Counted from the first letter of the stretch, positions 10,751 to 25,593 are shown. The stretch is DNA of 64,000 nt from Cladorhizidae sp. MBARI D1340-BT2 (GCA_028752905.1 JAQNBH010000043.1:248001-312000); one strand, 5' to 3'. Translations and numbers: made by a program. The notes: generated by a model not told the origin, from the letters alone.

Positions 10751-13700
10751 GATGCTAAACATGTTAGCTTCGTAGATTATCCACACTTCACTGAATAGAC
10801 TTGATGTATAGCTATTAAGATAGGACTCTCTAAGTGCTCTCTCTTGATACCAAACATCCATATATTCTGCACACTTCACTGTAATGGACTTGCAAGATAG
10901 GTATCTCTCAGTGTTCTCTATCTTGAGCTAAACATGTTAGCTTCATAGATTCTCCACACTTCACTGAATAGACTTGATATATAGCTCTAAAGGTAGGCCT
11001 CTCTCTGTTCTCTCTCTTGATACCAAACATCCGTATATTCTGCATACATAGAATCACAAGATAGGTTTCTCTATGTGTTCTCTATCTTGATGCTAAACAG
11101 ATTAGCTTCATAGATTCTCCACACTTCACTGTATAAACTTGATATATAGCTATTAAGATAGGTCTCTCCCTGTGCTCTCTGTTGATATCAAACATCCATA
11201 ATATTCTGCACACTTCACTGTAATGGACTTGATATGATTCGAATGATAGGTTTCATTGTGTGTTCTCTATCTTGATATTTGCCCTAATTTGGTCTATATG
11301 TTTCTCATTTTCCCCCCAAAAATCTTGTTATTTTGCCGTAAAGCTCATAACTTTTCTACACTTTACCCAAAAAAGATATTTTTATATCACCGGATAGCCC
11401 TTCTAATTATCTGTCTTTTGTACGTGCCAAAATTTTGAGTACTCTAAGTATTAGCAAGTTATGGTGATTTGAAGTGGTAAGGTTTGCGATCTTTCCTGGC
11501 GTTTTCCAGTTGCCAAAGCGGTGGCCTGCCAGTGAAAAACCACTACATTTATTGATAATCTGTTGACATGTTGCAGATAAGGGCCTTCTCTATCAGTTGA
11601 CAAAATCTGGGACTTTGGTCTTGTTAATTAGGGCAGTTATGAATTGTACTCTTACTTGATGCTAAACATGTTAGCTTCGTAGATTATCCACACTTCACTG
11701 AATAGACTTGATGTATAACTATTAAGATAGGACTCTCTAAGTGCTCTCTCTTGATACCAAACATCCATATATTCTGCACACTTCACTGTAATGGACTTGC
11801 AAGATAGGTATCTCTCAGTGTTCTCTATCTTGAGCTAAACATGTTAGCTTCATAGATTCTCCACACTTCACTGAATAGACTTGATATATAGCTCTAAAGG
11901 TAGGCCTCTCTCTGTTCTCTCTCTTGATACCAAACATCCGTATATTCTGCATACATAGAATCACAAGATAGGTTTCTCTATGTGTTCTCTATCTTGATGC
12001 TAAACAGGTTAGCTTCATAGATTCTCCACACTTCACTATATAAACTTGATATATAGCTATTAAGATAGGTCTCTCCCTGTGCTCTCTGTTGATATCAAAC
12101 ATCCATAATATTCTGCACACTTCACTTTAATGGACTTGATATGATTCGAATGATAGGTTTCATTGTGTGTTCTCTATCTTGATATTTGCCCTAATTTGGT
12201 CTATATGTTTCTCATTTTCCCCCCAAAAATCTTGTTATTTTGCCGTAAAGCTCATAACTTTTTTACACTTTACCCCAAAAAGATAATTTTTATATTAGCG
12301 GATAGCCCTTCTAATTATCTGTCTTTTGTACGTGCCAAAATTTGAGTACTCTAAGTATTAGCAAGTTATGGTGATTTGAAGTGGTAAGGTTTGCGATCTT
12401 TCCTGGCGTTTTCCAGTTGCCAAAGCGGTGGCCTGCCATGAAAAACCACTACATTTATTGATAATCTGTTGACATGTTGCAGATAAGGGCCTTCTCTATC
12501 AGTTGACAAAATCTGGGACTTTGGTCTTGTTAATTAGGGCAGTTATGAATTGTACTCTTACTTGATGCTAAACATGTTAGCTTCGTAGATTATCCACACT
12601 TCACTGAATAGACTTGATGTATAGCTATTAAGATAGGACTCTCTAAGTGCTCTCTCTTGATACCAAACATCCATATATTCTGCACACTTCACTGTAATGG
12701 ACTTGCAAGATAGGTATCTCTCAGTGTTCTCTATCTTGAGCTAAACATGTTAGCTTCATAGATTCTCCACACTTCACTGAATAGACTTGATATATAGCTC
12801 TAAAGGTAGGCCTCTCTCTGTTCTCTCTCTTGATACCAAACATCCGTATATTCTGCATACATAGAATCACAAGATAGGTTTCTCTATGTGTTCTCTATCT
12901 TGATGCTAAACAGATTAGCTTCATAGATTCTCCACACTTCACTGTATAAACTTGATATATAGCTATTAAGATAGGTCTCTCCCTGTGCTCTCTGTTGATA
13001 TCAAACATCCATAATATTCTGCACACTTCACTGTAATGGACTTGATATGATTCGAATGATAGGTTTCATTGTGTGTTCTCTATCTTGATATTTGCCCTAA
13101 TTTGGTCTATATGTTTCTCATTTTCCCCCCAAAAATCTTGTTATTTTGCCGTAAAGCTCATAACTTTTCTACACTTTACCCAAAAAAGATATTTTTATAT
13201 CACCGGATAGCCCTTCTAATTATCTGTCTTTTGCACGTGCCAAAATTTTGAGTACTCTAAGTATTAGCAAGTTATGGTGATTTGAAGTGGTAAGGTTTGC
13301 GATCTTTCCTGGCGTTTTCCAGTTGCCAAAGCGGTGGCCTGCCAGTGAAAAACCACTACATTTATTGATAATCTGTTGACATGTTGCAGATAAGGGCCTT
13401 CTCTATCAGTTGACAAAATCTGGGACTTTGGTCTTGTTAATTAGGGCAGTTATGAATTGTACTCTTACTTGATGCTAAACATGCTAGCTTCGTAGATTAT
13501 CCACACTTCACTGAATAGACTTGATGTATAACTATTAAGATAGGACTCTCTAAGTGCTCTCTCTTGATACCAAACATCCATATATTCTGCACACTTCACT
13601 GTAATGGACTTGCAAGATAGGTATCTCTCAGTGTTCTCTATCTTGAGCTAAACATGTTAGCTTCATAGATTCTCCACACTTCACTGAATAGACTTGATAT

Positions 13701-16700
13701 ATAGCTCTAAAGGTAGGCCTCTCTCTGTTCTCTCTCTTGATACCAAACATCCGTATATTCTGCATACATAGAATCACAAGATAGGTTTCTCTATGTGTTC
13801 TCTATCTTGATGCTAAACAGGTTAGCTTCATAGATTCTCCACACTTCACTATATAAACTTGATATATAGCTATTAAGATAGGTCTCTCCCTGTGCTCTCT
13901 GTTGATATCAAACATCCATAATATTCTGCACACTTCACTTTAATGGACTTGATATGATTCGAATGATAGGTTTCATTGTGTGTTCTCTATCTTGATATTT
14001 GCCCTAATTTGGTCTATATGTTTCTCATTTTCCCCCCAAAAATCTTGTTATTTTGCCGTAAAGCTCATAACTTTTTTACACTTTACCCCAAAAAGATAAT
14101 TTTTATATTAGCGGATAGCCCTTCTAATTATCTGTCTTTTGTACGTGCCAAAATTTGAGTACTCTAAGTATTAGCAAGTTATGGTGATTTGAAGTGGTAA
14201 GGTTTGCGATCTTTCCTGGCGTTTTCCAGTTGCCAAAGCGGTGGCCTGCCATGAAAAACCACTACATTTATTGATAATCTGTTGACATGTTGCAGATAAG
14301 GGCCTTCTCTATCAGTTGACAAAATCTGGGACTTTGGTCTTGTTAATTAGGGCAGTTATGAATTGTACTCTTACTTGATGCTAAACATGTTAGCTTCGTA
14401 GATTATCCACACTTCACTGAATAGACTTGATGTATAGCTATTAAGATAGGACTCTCTAAGTGCTCTCTCTTGATACCAAACATCCATATATTCTGCACAC
14501 TTCACTGTAATGGACTTGCAAGATAGGTATCTCTCAGTGTTCTCTATCTTGAGCTAAACATGTTAGCTTCATAGATTCTCCACACTTCACTGAATAGACT
14601 TGATATATAGCTCTAAAGGTAGGCCTCTCTCTGTTCTCTCTCTTTATACCAAACATCCGTATATTCTGCATACATAGAATCACAAGATAGGTTTCTCTAT
14701 GTGTTCTCTATCTTGATGCTAAACAGGTTAGCTTCATAGATTCTCCACACTTCACTATATAAACTTGATATATAGCTATTAAGATAGGTCTCTCCCTGTG
14801 CTCTCTGTTGATATCAAACATCCATAATATTCTGCACACTTCACTTTAATGGACTTGATATGATTCGAATGATAGGTTTCATTGTGTGTTCTCTATCTTG
14901 ATATTTGCCCTAATTTGGTCTATATGTTTCTCATTTTCCCCCCAAAAATCTTGTTATTTTGCCGTAAAGCTCATAACTTTTTTACACTTTACCCCAAAAA
15001 GATAATTTTTATATTAGCGGATAGCCCTTCTAATTATCTGTCTTTTGTACGTGCCAAAATTTGAGTACTCTAAGTATTAGCAAGTTATGGTGATTTGAAG
15101 TGGTAAGGTTTGCGATCTTTCCTGGCGTTTTCCAGTTGCCAAAGCGGTGGCCTGCCATGAAAAACCACTACATTTATTGATAATCTGTTGACATGTTGCA
15201 GATAAGGGCCTTCTCTATCAGTTGACAAAATCTGGGACTTTGGTCTTGTTAATTAGGGCAGTTATGAATTGTACTCTTACTTGATGCTAAACATGTTAGC
15301 TTCGTAGATTATCCACACTTCACTGAATAGACTTGATGTATAGCTATTAAGATAGGACTCTCTAAGTGCTCTCTCTTGATACCAAACATCCATATATTCT
15401 GCACACTTCACTGTAATGGACTTGCAAGATAGGTATCTCTCAGTGTTCTCTATCTTGAGCTAAACATGTTAGCTTCATAGATTCTCCACACTTCACTGAA
15501 TAGACTTGATATATAGCTCTAAAGGTAGGCCTCTCTCTGTTCTCTCTCTTGATACCAAACATCCGTATATTCTGCATACATAGAATCACAAGATAGGTTT
15601 CTCTATGTGTTCTCTATCTTGATGCTAAACAGATTAGCTTCATAGATTCTCCACACTTCACTGTATAAACTTGATATATAGCTATTAAGATAGGTCTCTC
15701 CCTGTGCTCTCTGTTGATATCAAACATCCATAATATTCTGCACACTTCACTGTAATGGACTTGATATGATTCGAATGATAGGTTTCATTGTGTGTTCTCT
15801 ATCTTGATATTTGCCCTAATTTGGTCTATATGTTTCTCATTTTCCCCCCAAAAATCTTGTTATTTTGCCGTAAAGCTCATAACTTTTCTACACTTTACCC
15901 AAAAAAGATATTTTTATATCACCGGATAGCCCTTCTAATTATCTGTCTTTTGTACGTGCCAAAATTTTGAGTACTCTAAGTATTAGCAAGTTATGGTGAT
16001 TTGAAGTGGTAAGGTTTGCGATCTTTCCTGGCGTTTTCCAGTTGCCAAAGCGGTGGCCTGCCAGTGAAAAACCACTACATTTATTGATAATCTGTTGACA
16101 TGTTGCAGATAAGGGCCTTCTCTATCAGTTGACAAAATCTGGGACTTTGGTCTTGTTAATTAGGGCAGTTATGAATTGTACTCTTACTTGATGCTAAACA
16201 TGTTAGCTTCGTAGATTATCCACACTTCACTGAATAGACTTGATGTATAACTATTAAGATAGGACTCTCTAAGTGCTCTCTCTTGATACCAAACATCCAT
16301 ATATTCTGCACACTTCACTGTAATGGACTTGCAAGATAGGTATCTCTCAGTGTTCTCTATCTTGAGCTAAACATGTTAGCTTCATAGATTCTCCACACTT
16401 CACTGAATAGACTTGATATATAGCTCTAAAGGTAGGCCTCTCTCTGTTCTCTCTCTTGATACCAAACATCCGTATATTCTGCATACATAGAATCACAAGA
16501 TAGGTTTCTCTATGTGTTCTCTATCTTGATGCTAAACAGGTTAGCTTCATAGATTCTCCACACTTCACTATATAAACTTGATATATAGCTATTAAGATAG
16601 GTCTCTCCCTGTGCTCTCTGTTGATATCAAACATCCATAATATTCTGCACACTTCACTTTAATGGACTTGATATGATTCGAATGATAGGTTTCATTGTGT

Positions 16701-18002
16701 GTTCTCTATCTTGATATTTGCCCTAATTTGGTCTATATGTTTCTCATTTTCCCCCCAAAAATCTTGTTATTTTGCCGTAAAGCTCATAACTTTTTTACAC
16801 TTTACCCCAAAAAGATAATTTTTATATTAGCGGATAGCCCTTCTAATTATCTGTCTTTTGTACGTGCCAAAATTTGAGTACTCTAAGTATTAGCAAGTTA
16901 TGGTGATTTGAAGTGGTAAGGTTTGCGATCTTTCCTGGCGTTTTCCAGTTGCCAAAGCGGTGGCCTGCCATGAAAAACCACTACATTTATTGATAATCTG
17001 TTGACATGTTGCAGATAAGGGCCTTCTCTATCAGTTGACAAAATCTGGGACTTTGGTCTTGTTAATTAGGGCAGTTATGAATTGTACTCTTACTTGATGC
17101 TAAACATGTTAGCTTCGTAGATTATCCACACTTCACTGAATAGACTTGATGTATAGCTATTAAGATAGGACTCTCTAAGTGCTCTCTCTTGATACCAAAC
17201 ATCCATATATTCTGCACACTTCACTGTAATGGACTTGCAAGATAGGTATCTCTCAGTGTTCTCTATCTTGAGCTAAACATGTTAGCTTCATAGATTCTCC
17301 ACACTTCACTGAATAGACTTGATATATAGCTCTAAAGGTAGGCCTCTCTCTGTTCTCTCTCTTGATACCAAACATCCGTATATTCTGCATACATAGAATC
17401 ACAAGATAGGTTTCTCTATGTGTTCTCTATCTTGATGCTAAACAGATTAGCTTCATAGATTCTCCACACTTCACTGTATAAACTTGATATATAGCTATTA
17501 AGATAGGTCTCTCCCTGTGCTCTCTGTTGATATCAAACATCCATAATATTCTGCACACTTCACTGTAATGGACTTGATATGATTCGAATGATAGGTTTCA
17601 TTGTGTGTTCTCTATCTTGATATTTGCCCTAATTTGGTCTATATGTTTCTCATTTTCCCCCCAAAAATCTTGTTATTTAGCCGTAAAGCTCATAACTTTT
17701 CTACACTTTACCCAAAAAAGATATTTTTATATCACCGGATAGCCCTTCTAATTATCTGTCTTTTGTACGTGCCAAAATTTTGAGTACTCTAAGTATTAGC
17801 AAGTTATGGTGATTTGAAGTGGTAAGGTTTGCGATCTTTCCTGGCGTTTTCCAGTTGCCAAAGCGGTGGCCTGCCAGTGAAAAACCACTACATTTATTGA
17901 TAATCTGTTGACATGTTGCAGATAAGGGCCTTCTCTATCAGTTGACAAAATCTGGGACTTTGGTCTTGTTAATTAGGGCAGTTATGAATTGTACTCTTAC
18001 TT
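10751..18002 (+). repeat. Block II: two monomer types, P and Q, mostly alternating (dimer HOR, about 1813 bp)
   Basis: Type P copies start at 10751, 12564, 15283 and 17096. They have AAACAGATTAG in A3 and a lost A in R (GATATTTTTATATC). Type Q copies start at 11658, 13471, 14377 and 16190. They have CACTATATAAAC and CACTTTAATGG in A3, TTTTTTACAC and ATATTAGCGG in R, a lost T (CAAAATTTGAG) and the GCCATG allele. P is 907 bp and Q 906 bp, so the dimer is 1813 bp. Order is P-Q-P-Q-Q-P-Q-P; the doubled Q at 13471 and 14377 breaks the alternation. Confidence 0.88.
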
Positions 18003-18910
18003 GATGCTAAACATGTTAGCTTCGTAGATTATCCACACTTCACTGAATAGACTTGATGTATAACTATTAAGATAGGACTCTCTAAGTGCTCTCTCTTGAT
18101 ACCAAACATCCATATATTCTGCACACTTCACTGTAATGGACTTGCAAGATAGGTATCTCTCAGTGTTCTCTATCTTGAGCTAAACATGTTAGCTTCATAG
18201 ATTCTCCACACTTCACTGAATAGACTTGATATATAGCTCTAAAGGTAGGCCTCTCTCTGTTCTCTCTCTTGATACCAAACATCCGTATATTCTGCATACA
18301 TAGAATCACAAGATAGGTTTCTCTATGTGTTCTCTATCTTGATGCTAAACAGGTTAGCTTCATAGATTCTCCACACTTCACTGTATAAACTTGATATATA
18401 GCTATTAAGATAGGTCTCTCCCTGTGCTCTCTGTTGATATCAAACATCCATAATATTCTGCACACTTCACTGTAATGGACTTGATATGATTCGAATGATA
18501 GGTTTCATTGTGTGTTCTCTATCTTGATATTTGCCCTAATTTGGTCTATATGTTTCTCATTTCCCCCCCAAAAATCTTGTTATTTTGCCGTAAAGCTCAT
18601 AACTGTTCTACACTTTACCCAAAAAAGATACTTTTTATATCACCGCATAGCCCTTCTAATTATCTGTCTTTTGTACGTGCCAAAACTTTGAGTACTCTAA
18701 GTATTAGCAAGTTATGGTGATTTGAAGTGGTAAGGTTTGCGATCTTTCCTGGCGTTTTCCAGTTGCCAAAGCGGTGGCCTGCCAGTGAAAAACCACTACA
18801 TTTATTGATAATCTGTTGACATGTTGCAGATAAGGGCCTTCTCTATCAGTTGACAAAATCTGGGACTTTGGTCTTGTTAATTAGAGCAGTTATGAATTGT
18901 ACTCTTACTT
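17096..18910 (+). repeat. Two-monomer segment, copy 1 (partner at 23779-25593)
   Basis: A P monomer followed by a C monomer, 1815 bp, repeated 6683 bp downstream with identical monomer lengths (907 and 908). The P copies share TTATTTAGCCG (near 17675 and 24358), seen in no other copy. The C copies share CAAAACTTTGAG (near 18682 and 25365). This copy also has a private GATTAGAGCAG-type change near 18882. Confidence 0.8.
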
Positions 18911-19817
18911 GATGCTAAACATGTTAGCTTCGTAGATTATCCACACTTCACTGAATATACTTGATGTATAACTATTAAGATAGGACTCTCTAAGTGCTCT
19001 CTCTTGATACCAAACATCCATATATTCTGCACACTTCACTGTAATGGACTTGCAAGATAGGTATCTCTCAGTGTTCTCTATCTTGAGCTAAACATGTTAG
19101 CTTCATAGATTCTCCACACTTCACTGAATAGACTTGATATATAGCTCTAAAGGTAGGCCTCTCTCTGTTCTCTCTCTTGATACCAAACATCCGTATATTC
19201 TGCATACATAGAATCACAAGATAGGTTTCTCTATGTGTTCTCTATCTTGATGCTAAACAGGTTAGCTTCATAGATTCTCCACACTTCACTATATAAACTT
19301 GATATATAGCTATTAAGATAGGTCTCTCCCTGTGCTCTCTGTTGATATCAAACATCCATAATATTCTGCACACTTCACTGTAATGGACTTGATATGATTC
19401 GAATGATAGGTTTCATTGTGTGTTCTCTATCTTGATATTTGCCCTAATTTGGTCTATATGTTTCTCATTTTCCCCCCCAAAATCTTGTTATTTTGCCGTA
19501 AAGCTCATAACTTTTTTACACTTTACCCCAAAAAGATACTTTTTATATTAGCGGATAGCCCTTCTAATTATCTGTCTTTTGTACGTGCCAAAATTTTGAG
19601 TACTCTAAGTATTAGCAAGTTATGGTGATTTGAAGTGGTAAGGTTTGCGATCTTTCCTGGCGTTTTCCAGTTGCCAAAGCGGTGGCCTGCCATGAAAAAC
19701 CACTACATTTATTGATAATCTGTTGACATGTTGCAGATAAGGGCCTTCTCTATCAGTTGACAAAATCTGGGACTTTGGTCTTGTTAATTAGGGCAGTTAT
19801 GAATTGTACTCTTACTT

Positions 19818-20718
19818 GATGCTAAACATGTTAGCTTCGTAGATTATCCACACTTCACTGAATAGACTTGATGTATAGCTATTAAGATAGGACTCTCTAA
19901 GTGCTCTCTCTTGATACCAAACATCCATATATTCTGCACACTTCACTGTAATGGACTTGCAAGATAGGTATCTCTCAGTGTTCTCTATCTTGAGCTAAAC
20001 ATGTTAGCTTCATAGATTCTCCACACTTCACTGAATAGACTTGATATATAGCTCTAAAGGTAGGCCTCTCTCTGTTCTCTCTCTTGATACCAAACATCCG
20101 TATATTCTGCATACATAGAATCACAAGATAGGTTTCTCTATGTGTTCTCTATCTTGATGCTAAACAGGTTAGCTTCATAGATTCTCCACACTTCACTGTA
20201 TAAACTTGATATATAGCTATTAAGATAGGTCTCTCCCTGTGCTCTCTGTTGATATCAAACATCCATAATATTCTGCACACTTCACTGTAATGGACTTGAT
20301 ATGATTCGAATGATAGGTTTCATTGTGTGTTCTCTATCTTGATATTTGCCCTAATTTGGTCTATATGTTTCTCATTTTCCCCCCAAAAATCTTGTTATTT
20401 TGCCGTAAAGCTCATAACTGTTCTACACTTTACCCCAAAAAGATACTTTTTATATCACCGCATAGCCCTTCTAATTATCTGTCTTTTGTACGTGCCAAAA
20501 TTTTGAGTACTCTAAGTATTAGCAAGTTATGGTGATTTGAAGTGGTAAGGTTTGCGATCTTTCCTGGCGTTTTCCAGTTGCCAAAGCGGTGGCCTGCCAG
20601 TGAAAAACCACTACATTTATTGATAATCTGTTGACATGTTGCAGATAAGGGCCTTCTCTATCAGTTGACAAAATCTGGGACTTTGGTAGGGCAGTTATGA
20701 ATTGTACTACTCTTACTT
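19818..20718 (+). repeat. Monomer 23 (901 bp), short allele 1
   Basis: In R, TTTGGTCTTGTTAATTAGGGC is shortened to TTTGGTAGGGC at 20687/20688 (10 bp lost), and TGTACTC becomes TGTACTACTC near 20706 (3 bp gained), net minus 7. The same double change occurs only in the copy starting at 28317. Confidence 0.92.
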
Positions 20719-21056
20719 GATGCTAAACATGTTAGCTTCGTAGATTATCCACACTTCACTGAATAGACTTGATGTATAGCTATTAAGATAGGACTCTCTA
20801 AGTGCTCTCTCTTGATACCAAACATCCATATATTCTGCACACTTCACTGTAATGGACTTGCAAGATAGGTATCTCTCAGTGTTCTCTATCTTGAGCTAAA
20901 CATGTTAGCTTCATAGATTCTCCACACTTCACTGAATAGACTTGATATATAGCTCTAAAGGTAGGCCTCTCTCTGTTCTCTCTCTTGATACCAAACATCC
21001 GTATATTCTGCATACATAGAATCACAAGATAGGTTTCTCTATGTGTTCTCTATCTT

Positions 21057-21394
21057 GATGCTAAACAGGTTAGCTTCATAGATTCTCCACACTTCACTGA
21101 ATAGACTTGATGTATAGGTATTAAGATAGGACTCTCTAAGTGCTCTCTCTTGATACCAAACATCCATATATTCTGCACACTTCACTGTAATGGACTTGCA
21201 AGATAGGTATCTCTCAGTGTTCTCTATCTTGAGCTAAACATGTTAGCTTCATAGATTCTCCACACTTCACTGAATAGACTTGATATATAGCTCTAAAGGT
21301 AGGCCTCTCTCTGTTCTCTCTCTTGATACCAAACATCCGTATATTCTGCATACATAGAATCACAAGATAGGTTTCTCTATGTGTTCTCTATCTT
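21057..21394 (+). repeat. 338-bp extra A1'-A2' pair, insertion 1
   Basis: Lies in the 1246-bp monomer 20719-21964, whose order is A1-A2-A1'-A2'-A3. A1' (21057-21230) begins like A3 (AAACAGGTTAGCTTCATAG) and continues like A1 (TTGATGTATAGG); A2' is 21231-21394. The following A3 has CCAAACTTC near 21425. The insertion equals A1 plus A2 in length (174+164). Confidence 0.93.
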
Positions 21395-23778
21395 GATGCT
21401 AAACAGGTTAGCTTCATAGATTCTCCAAACTTCACTGTATAAACTTGATATATAGCTATTAAGATAGGTCTCTCCCTGTGCTCTCTGTTGATATCAAACA
21501 TCCATAATATTCTGCACACTTCACTGTAATGGACTTGATATGATTCGAATGATAGGTTTCATTGTGTGTTCTCTATCTTGATATTTGCCCTAATTTGGTC
21601 TATATGTTTCTCATTTTCCCCCCAAAAATCTTGTTATTTTGCCGTAAAGCTCATAACTTTTCTACACTTTATCCCAAAAAGATAATTTTTATATCATCGG
21701 ATAGCCCTTCTAATTATCTGTCTTTTGTACGTGCCAAAATTTTGAGTACTCTAAGTATTAGCAAGTTATGGTGATTTGAAGTGGTAAGGTTTGCGATCTT
21801 TCCTGGCGTTTTCCAGTTGCCAAAGCGGTGGCCTGCCAGTGAAAAACCACTACATTTATTGATAATCTGTTGACATGTTGCAGATAAGGGCCTTCTCTAT
21901 CAGTTGACAAAATCTGGGACTTTGGTCTTGTTAATTAGGGCAGTTATGAATTGTACTCTTACTTGATGCTAAACATGTTAGCTTCGTAGATTATCCACAC
22001 TTCACTGAATAGACTTAATGTATAGCTATTAAGATAGGACTCTCTAAGTGCTCTCTGTTGATACAATACATCCATATATTCTGCACACTTCACTGTAATG
22101 GACTTGCAAGATAGGTATCTCTCAGTGTTCTCTATCTTGAGCTAAACATGTTAGCTTCATAGATTCTCCACACTTCACTGAATAGACTTGATATATAGCT
22201 CTAAAGGTAGGCCTCTCTCTGTTCTCTCTCTTGATACCAAACATCCGTATATTCTGCATACATAGAATCACAAGATAGGTTTCTCTATGTGTTCTCTATC
22301 TTGATGCTAAACAGGTTAGCTTCATAGATTCTCCACACTTCACTGTATAAACTTGATATATAGCTATTAAGATAGGTCTCTCCCTGTGCTCTCTGTTGAT
22401 ATCAAACATCCATAATATTCTGCACACTTCACTGTAATGGACTTGATATGATTCGAATGATAGGTTTCATTGTGTGTTCTCTATCTTGATATTTGCCCTA
22501 ATTTGGTCTATATGTTTCTCATTTTCCCCCCAAAAATCTTGTTATTTTGCCGTAAAGCTCATAACTTTTTTACACTTTATCCCAAAAAGATAATTTTTAT
22601 ATTATCGGATAGCCCTTCTAATTATCTGTCTTTTGTACGTGCCAAAATTTTGAGTACTCTAAGTATTAGCAAGTTATGGTGATTTGAAGTGGTAAGGTTT
22701 GCGATCTTTCCTGGCGTTTTCCAGTTGCCAAAGCGGTGGCCTGCCATGAAAAACCACTACATTTATTGATAATCTGTTGACATGTTGCAGATAAGGGCCT
22801 TCTCTATCAGTTGACAAAATCTGGGACTTTGGTCTTGTTAATTAGGGCAGTTATGAATTGTACTCTTACTTGATGCTAAACATGTTAGCTTCGTAGATTA
22901 TCCACACTTCACTGAATAGACTTGATGTATAACTATTAAGATAGGACTCTCTAAGTGCTCTCTCTTGATACCAAACATCCATATATTCTGCACACTTCAC
23001 TGTAATGGACTTGCAAGATAGGTATCTCTCAGTGTTCTCTATCTTGAGCTAAACATGTTAGCTTCATAGATTCTCCACACTTCACTGAATAGACTTGATA
23101 TATAGCTCTAAAGGTAGGCCTCTCTCTGTTCTCTCTCTTGATACCAAACATCCGTATATTCTGCATACATAGAATCACAAGATAGGTTTCTCTATGTGTT
23201 CTCTATCTTGATGCTAAACAGGTTAGCTTCATAGATTCTCCACACTTCACTATATAAACTTGATATATAGCTATTAAGATAGGTCTCTCCCTGTGCTCTC
23301 TGTTGATATCAAACATCCATAATATTCTGCACACTTCACTTTAATGGACTTGATATGATTCGAATGATAGGTTTCATTGTGTGTTCTCTATCTTGATATT
23401 TGCCCTAATTTGGTCTATATGTTTCTCATTTTCCCCCCAAAAATCTTGTTATTTTGCCGTAAAGCTCATAACTTTTTTACACTTTACCCCAAAAAGATAA
23501 TTTTTATATTAGCGGATAGCCCTTCTAATTATCTGTCTTTTGTACGTGCCAAAATTTTGAGTACTCTAAGTATTAGCAAGTTATGGTGATTTGAAGTGGT
23601 AAGGTTTGCGATCTTTCCTGGCGTTTTCCAGTTGCCAAAGCGGTGGCCTGCCATGAAAAACCACTACATTTATTGATAATCTGTTGACATGTTGCAGATA
23701 AGGGCCTTCTCTATCAGTTGACAAAATCTGGGACTTTGGTCTTGTTAATTAGGGCAGTTATGAATTGTACTCTTACTT

Positions 23779-25593
23779 GATGCTAAACATGTTAGCTTCG
23801 TAGATTATCCACACTTCACTGAATAGACTTGATGTATAGCTATTAAGATAGGACTCTCTAAGTGCTCTCTCTTGATACCAAACATCCATATATTCTGCAC
23901 ACTTCACTGTAATGGACTTGCAAGATAGGTATCTCTCAGTGTTCTCTATCTTGAGCTAAACATGTTAGCTTCATAGATTCTCCACACTTCACTGAATAGA
24001 CTTGATATATAGCTCTAAAGGTAGGCCTCTCTCTGTTCTCTCTCTTGATACCAAACATCCGTATATTCTGCATACATAGAATCACAAGATAGGTTTCTCT
24101 ATGTGTTCTCTATCTTGATGCTAAACAGATTAGCTTCATAGATTCTCCACACTTCACTGTATAAACTTGATATATAGCTATTAAGATAGGTCTCTCCCTG
24201 TGCTCTCTGTTGATATCAAACATCCATAATATTCTGCACACTTCACTGTAATGGACTTGATATGATTCGAATGATAGGTTTCATTGTGTGTTCTCTATCT
24301 TGATATTTGCCCTAATTTGGTCTATATGTTTCTCATTTTCCCCCCAAAAATCTTGTTATTTAGCCGTAAAGCTCATAACTTTTCTACACTTTACCCAAAA
24401 AAGATATTTTTATATCACCGGATAGCCCTTCTAATTATCTGTCTTTTGTACGTGCCAAAATTTTGAGTACTCTAAGTATTAGCAAGTTATGGTGATTTGA
24501 AGTGGTAAGGTTTGCGATCTTTCCTGGCGTTTTCCAGTTGCCAAAGCGGTGGCCTGCCAGTGAAAAACCACTACATTTATTGATAATCTGTTGACATGTT
24601 GCAGATAAGGGCCTTCTCTATCAGTTGACAAAATCTGGGACTTTGGTCTTGTTAATTAGGGCAGTTATGAATTGTACTCTTACTTGATGCTAAACATGTT
24701 AGCTTCGTAGATTATCCACACTTCACTGAATAGACTTGATGTATAACTATTAAGATAGGACTCTCTAAGTGCTCTCTCTTGATACCAAACATCCATATAT
24801 TCTGCACACTTCACTGTAATGGACTTGCAAGATAGGTATCTCTCAGTGTTCTCTATCTTGAGCTAAACATGTTAGCTTCATAGATTCTCCACACTTCACT
24901 GAATAGACTTGATATATAGCTCTAAAGGTAGGCCTCTCTCTGTTCTCTCTCTTGATACCAAACATCCGTATATTCTGCATACATAGAATCACAAGATAGG
25001 TTTCTCTATGTGTTCTCTATCTTGATGCTAAACAGGTTAGCTTCATAGATTCTCCACACTTCACTGTATAAACTTGATATATAGCTATTAAGATAGGTCT
25101 CTCCCTGTGCTCTCTGTTGATATCAAACATCCATAATATTCTGCACACTTCACTGTAATGGACTTGATATGATTCGAATGATAGGTTTCATTGTGTGTTC
25201 TCTATCTTGATATTTGCCCTAATTTGGTCTATATGTTTCTCATTTTCCCCCCAAAAATCTTGTTATTTTGCCGTAAAGCTCATAACTGTTCTACACTTTA
25301 CCCCAAAAAGATACTTTTTATATCACCGCATAGCCCTTCTAATTATCTGTCTTTTGTACGTGCCAAAACTTTGAGTACTCTAAGTATTAGCAAGTTATGG
25401 TGATTTGAAGTGGTAAGGTTTGCGATCTTTCCTGGCGTTTTCCAGTTGCCAAAGCGGTGGCCTGCCAGTGAAAAACCACTACATTTATTGATAATCTGTT
25501 GACATGTTGCAGATAAGGGCCTTCTCTATCAGTTGACAAAATCTGGGACTTTGGTCTTGTTAATTAGGGCAGTTATGAATTGTACTCTTACTT
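23779..25593 (+). repeat. Two-monomer segment, copy 2 (partner at 17096-18910)
   Basis: This is the partner of the segment above, with the same TTATTTAGCCG and CAAAACTTTGAG markers. The homopolymer tract of its C monomer differs (T4C6A5 here, T3C7A5 in the partner), which shows how fast that site changes compared with the rest. Confidence 0.8.

Larger units (their letters stand above)
18003..21964 (+). repeat. Four-monomer segment, copy 1 (partner at 26502-30463)
   Basis: Monomers of 908, 907, 901 and 1246 bp, 3962 bp in all, recur in the same order 8499 bp downstream. Both copies have the same 901-bp monomer, with CTTTGGTAGGGCAG and TGTACTACTC, followed by the same 338-bp insertion. Small differences remain, such as TTTATCCCAAAAAG near 21668 against TTTACCCCAAAAAG near 30167. 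Confidence 0.88.

Noticed and set aside
12037..12046. TATATAAA TATA-box-like motif in Q-type A3
   Set aside because: AT-rich variant of TGTATAAAC with no gene, initiator or other promoter element that I can point to; satellite transcription cannot be judged from sequence.
13233..13240. GCACGTGC E-box-like palindrome in copy 15
   Set aside because: One-base change from GTACGTGC in a single monomer; chance is sufficient.
21057..21394. 338-bp insertion as a mobile element
   Set aside because: Its sequence is entirely A1+A2, with no terminal inverted repeats or target-site duplication; unequal crossing-over explains it.
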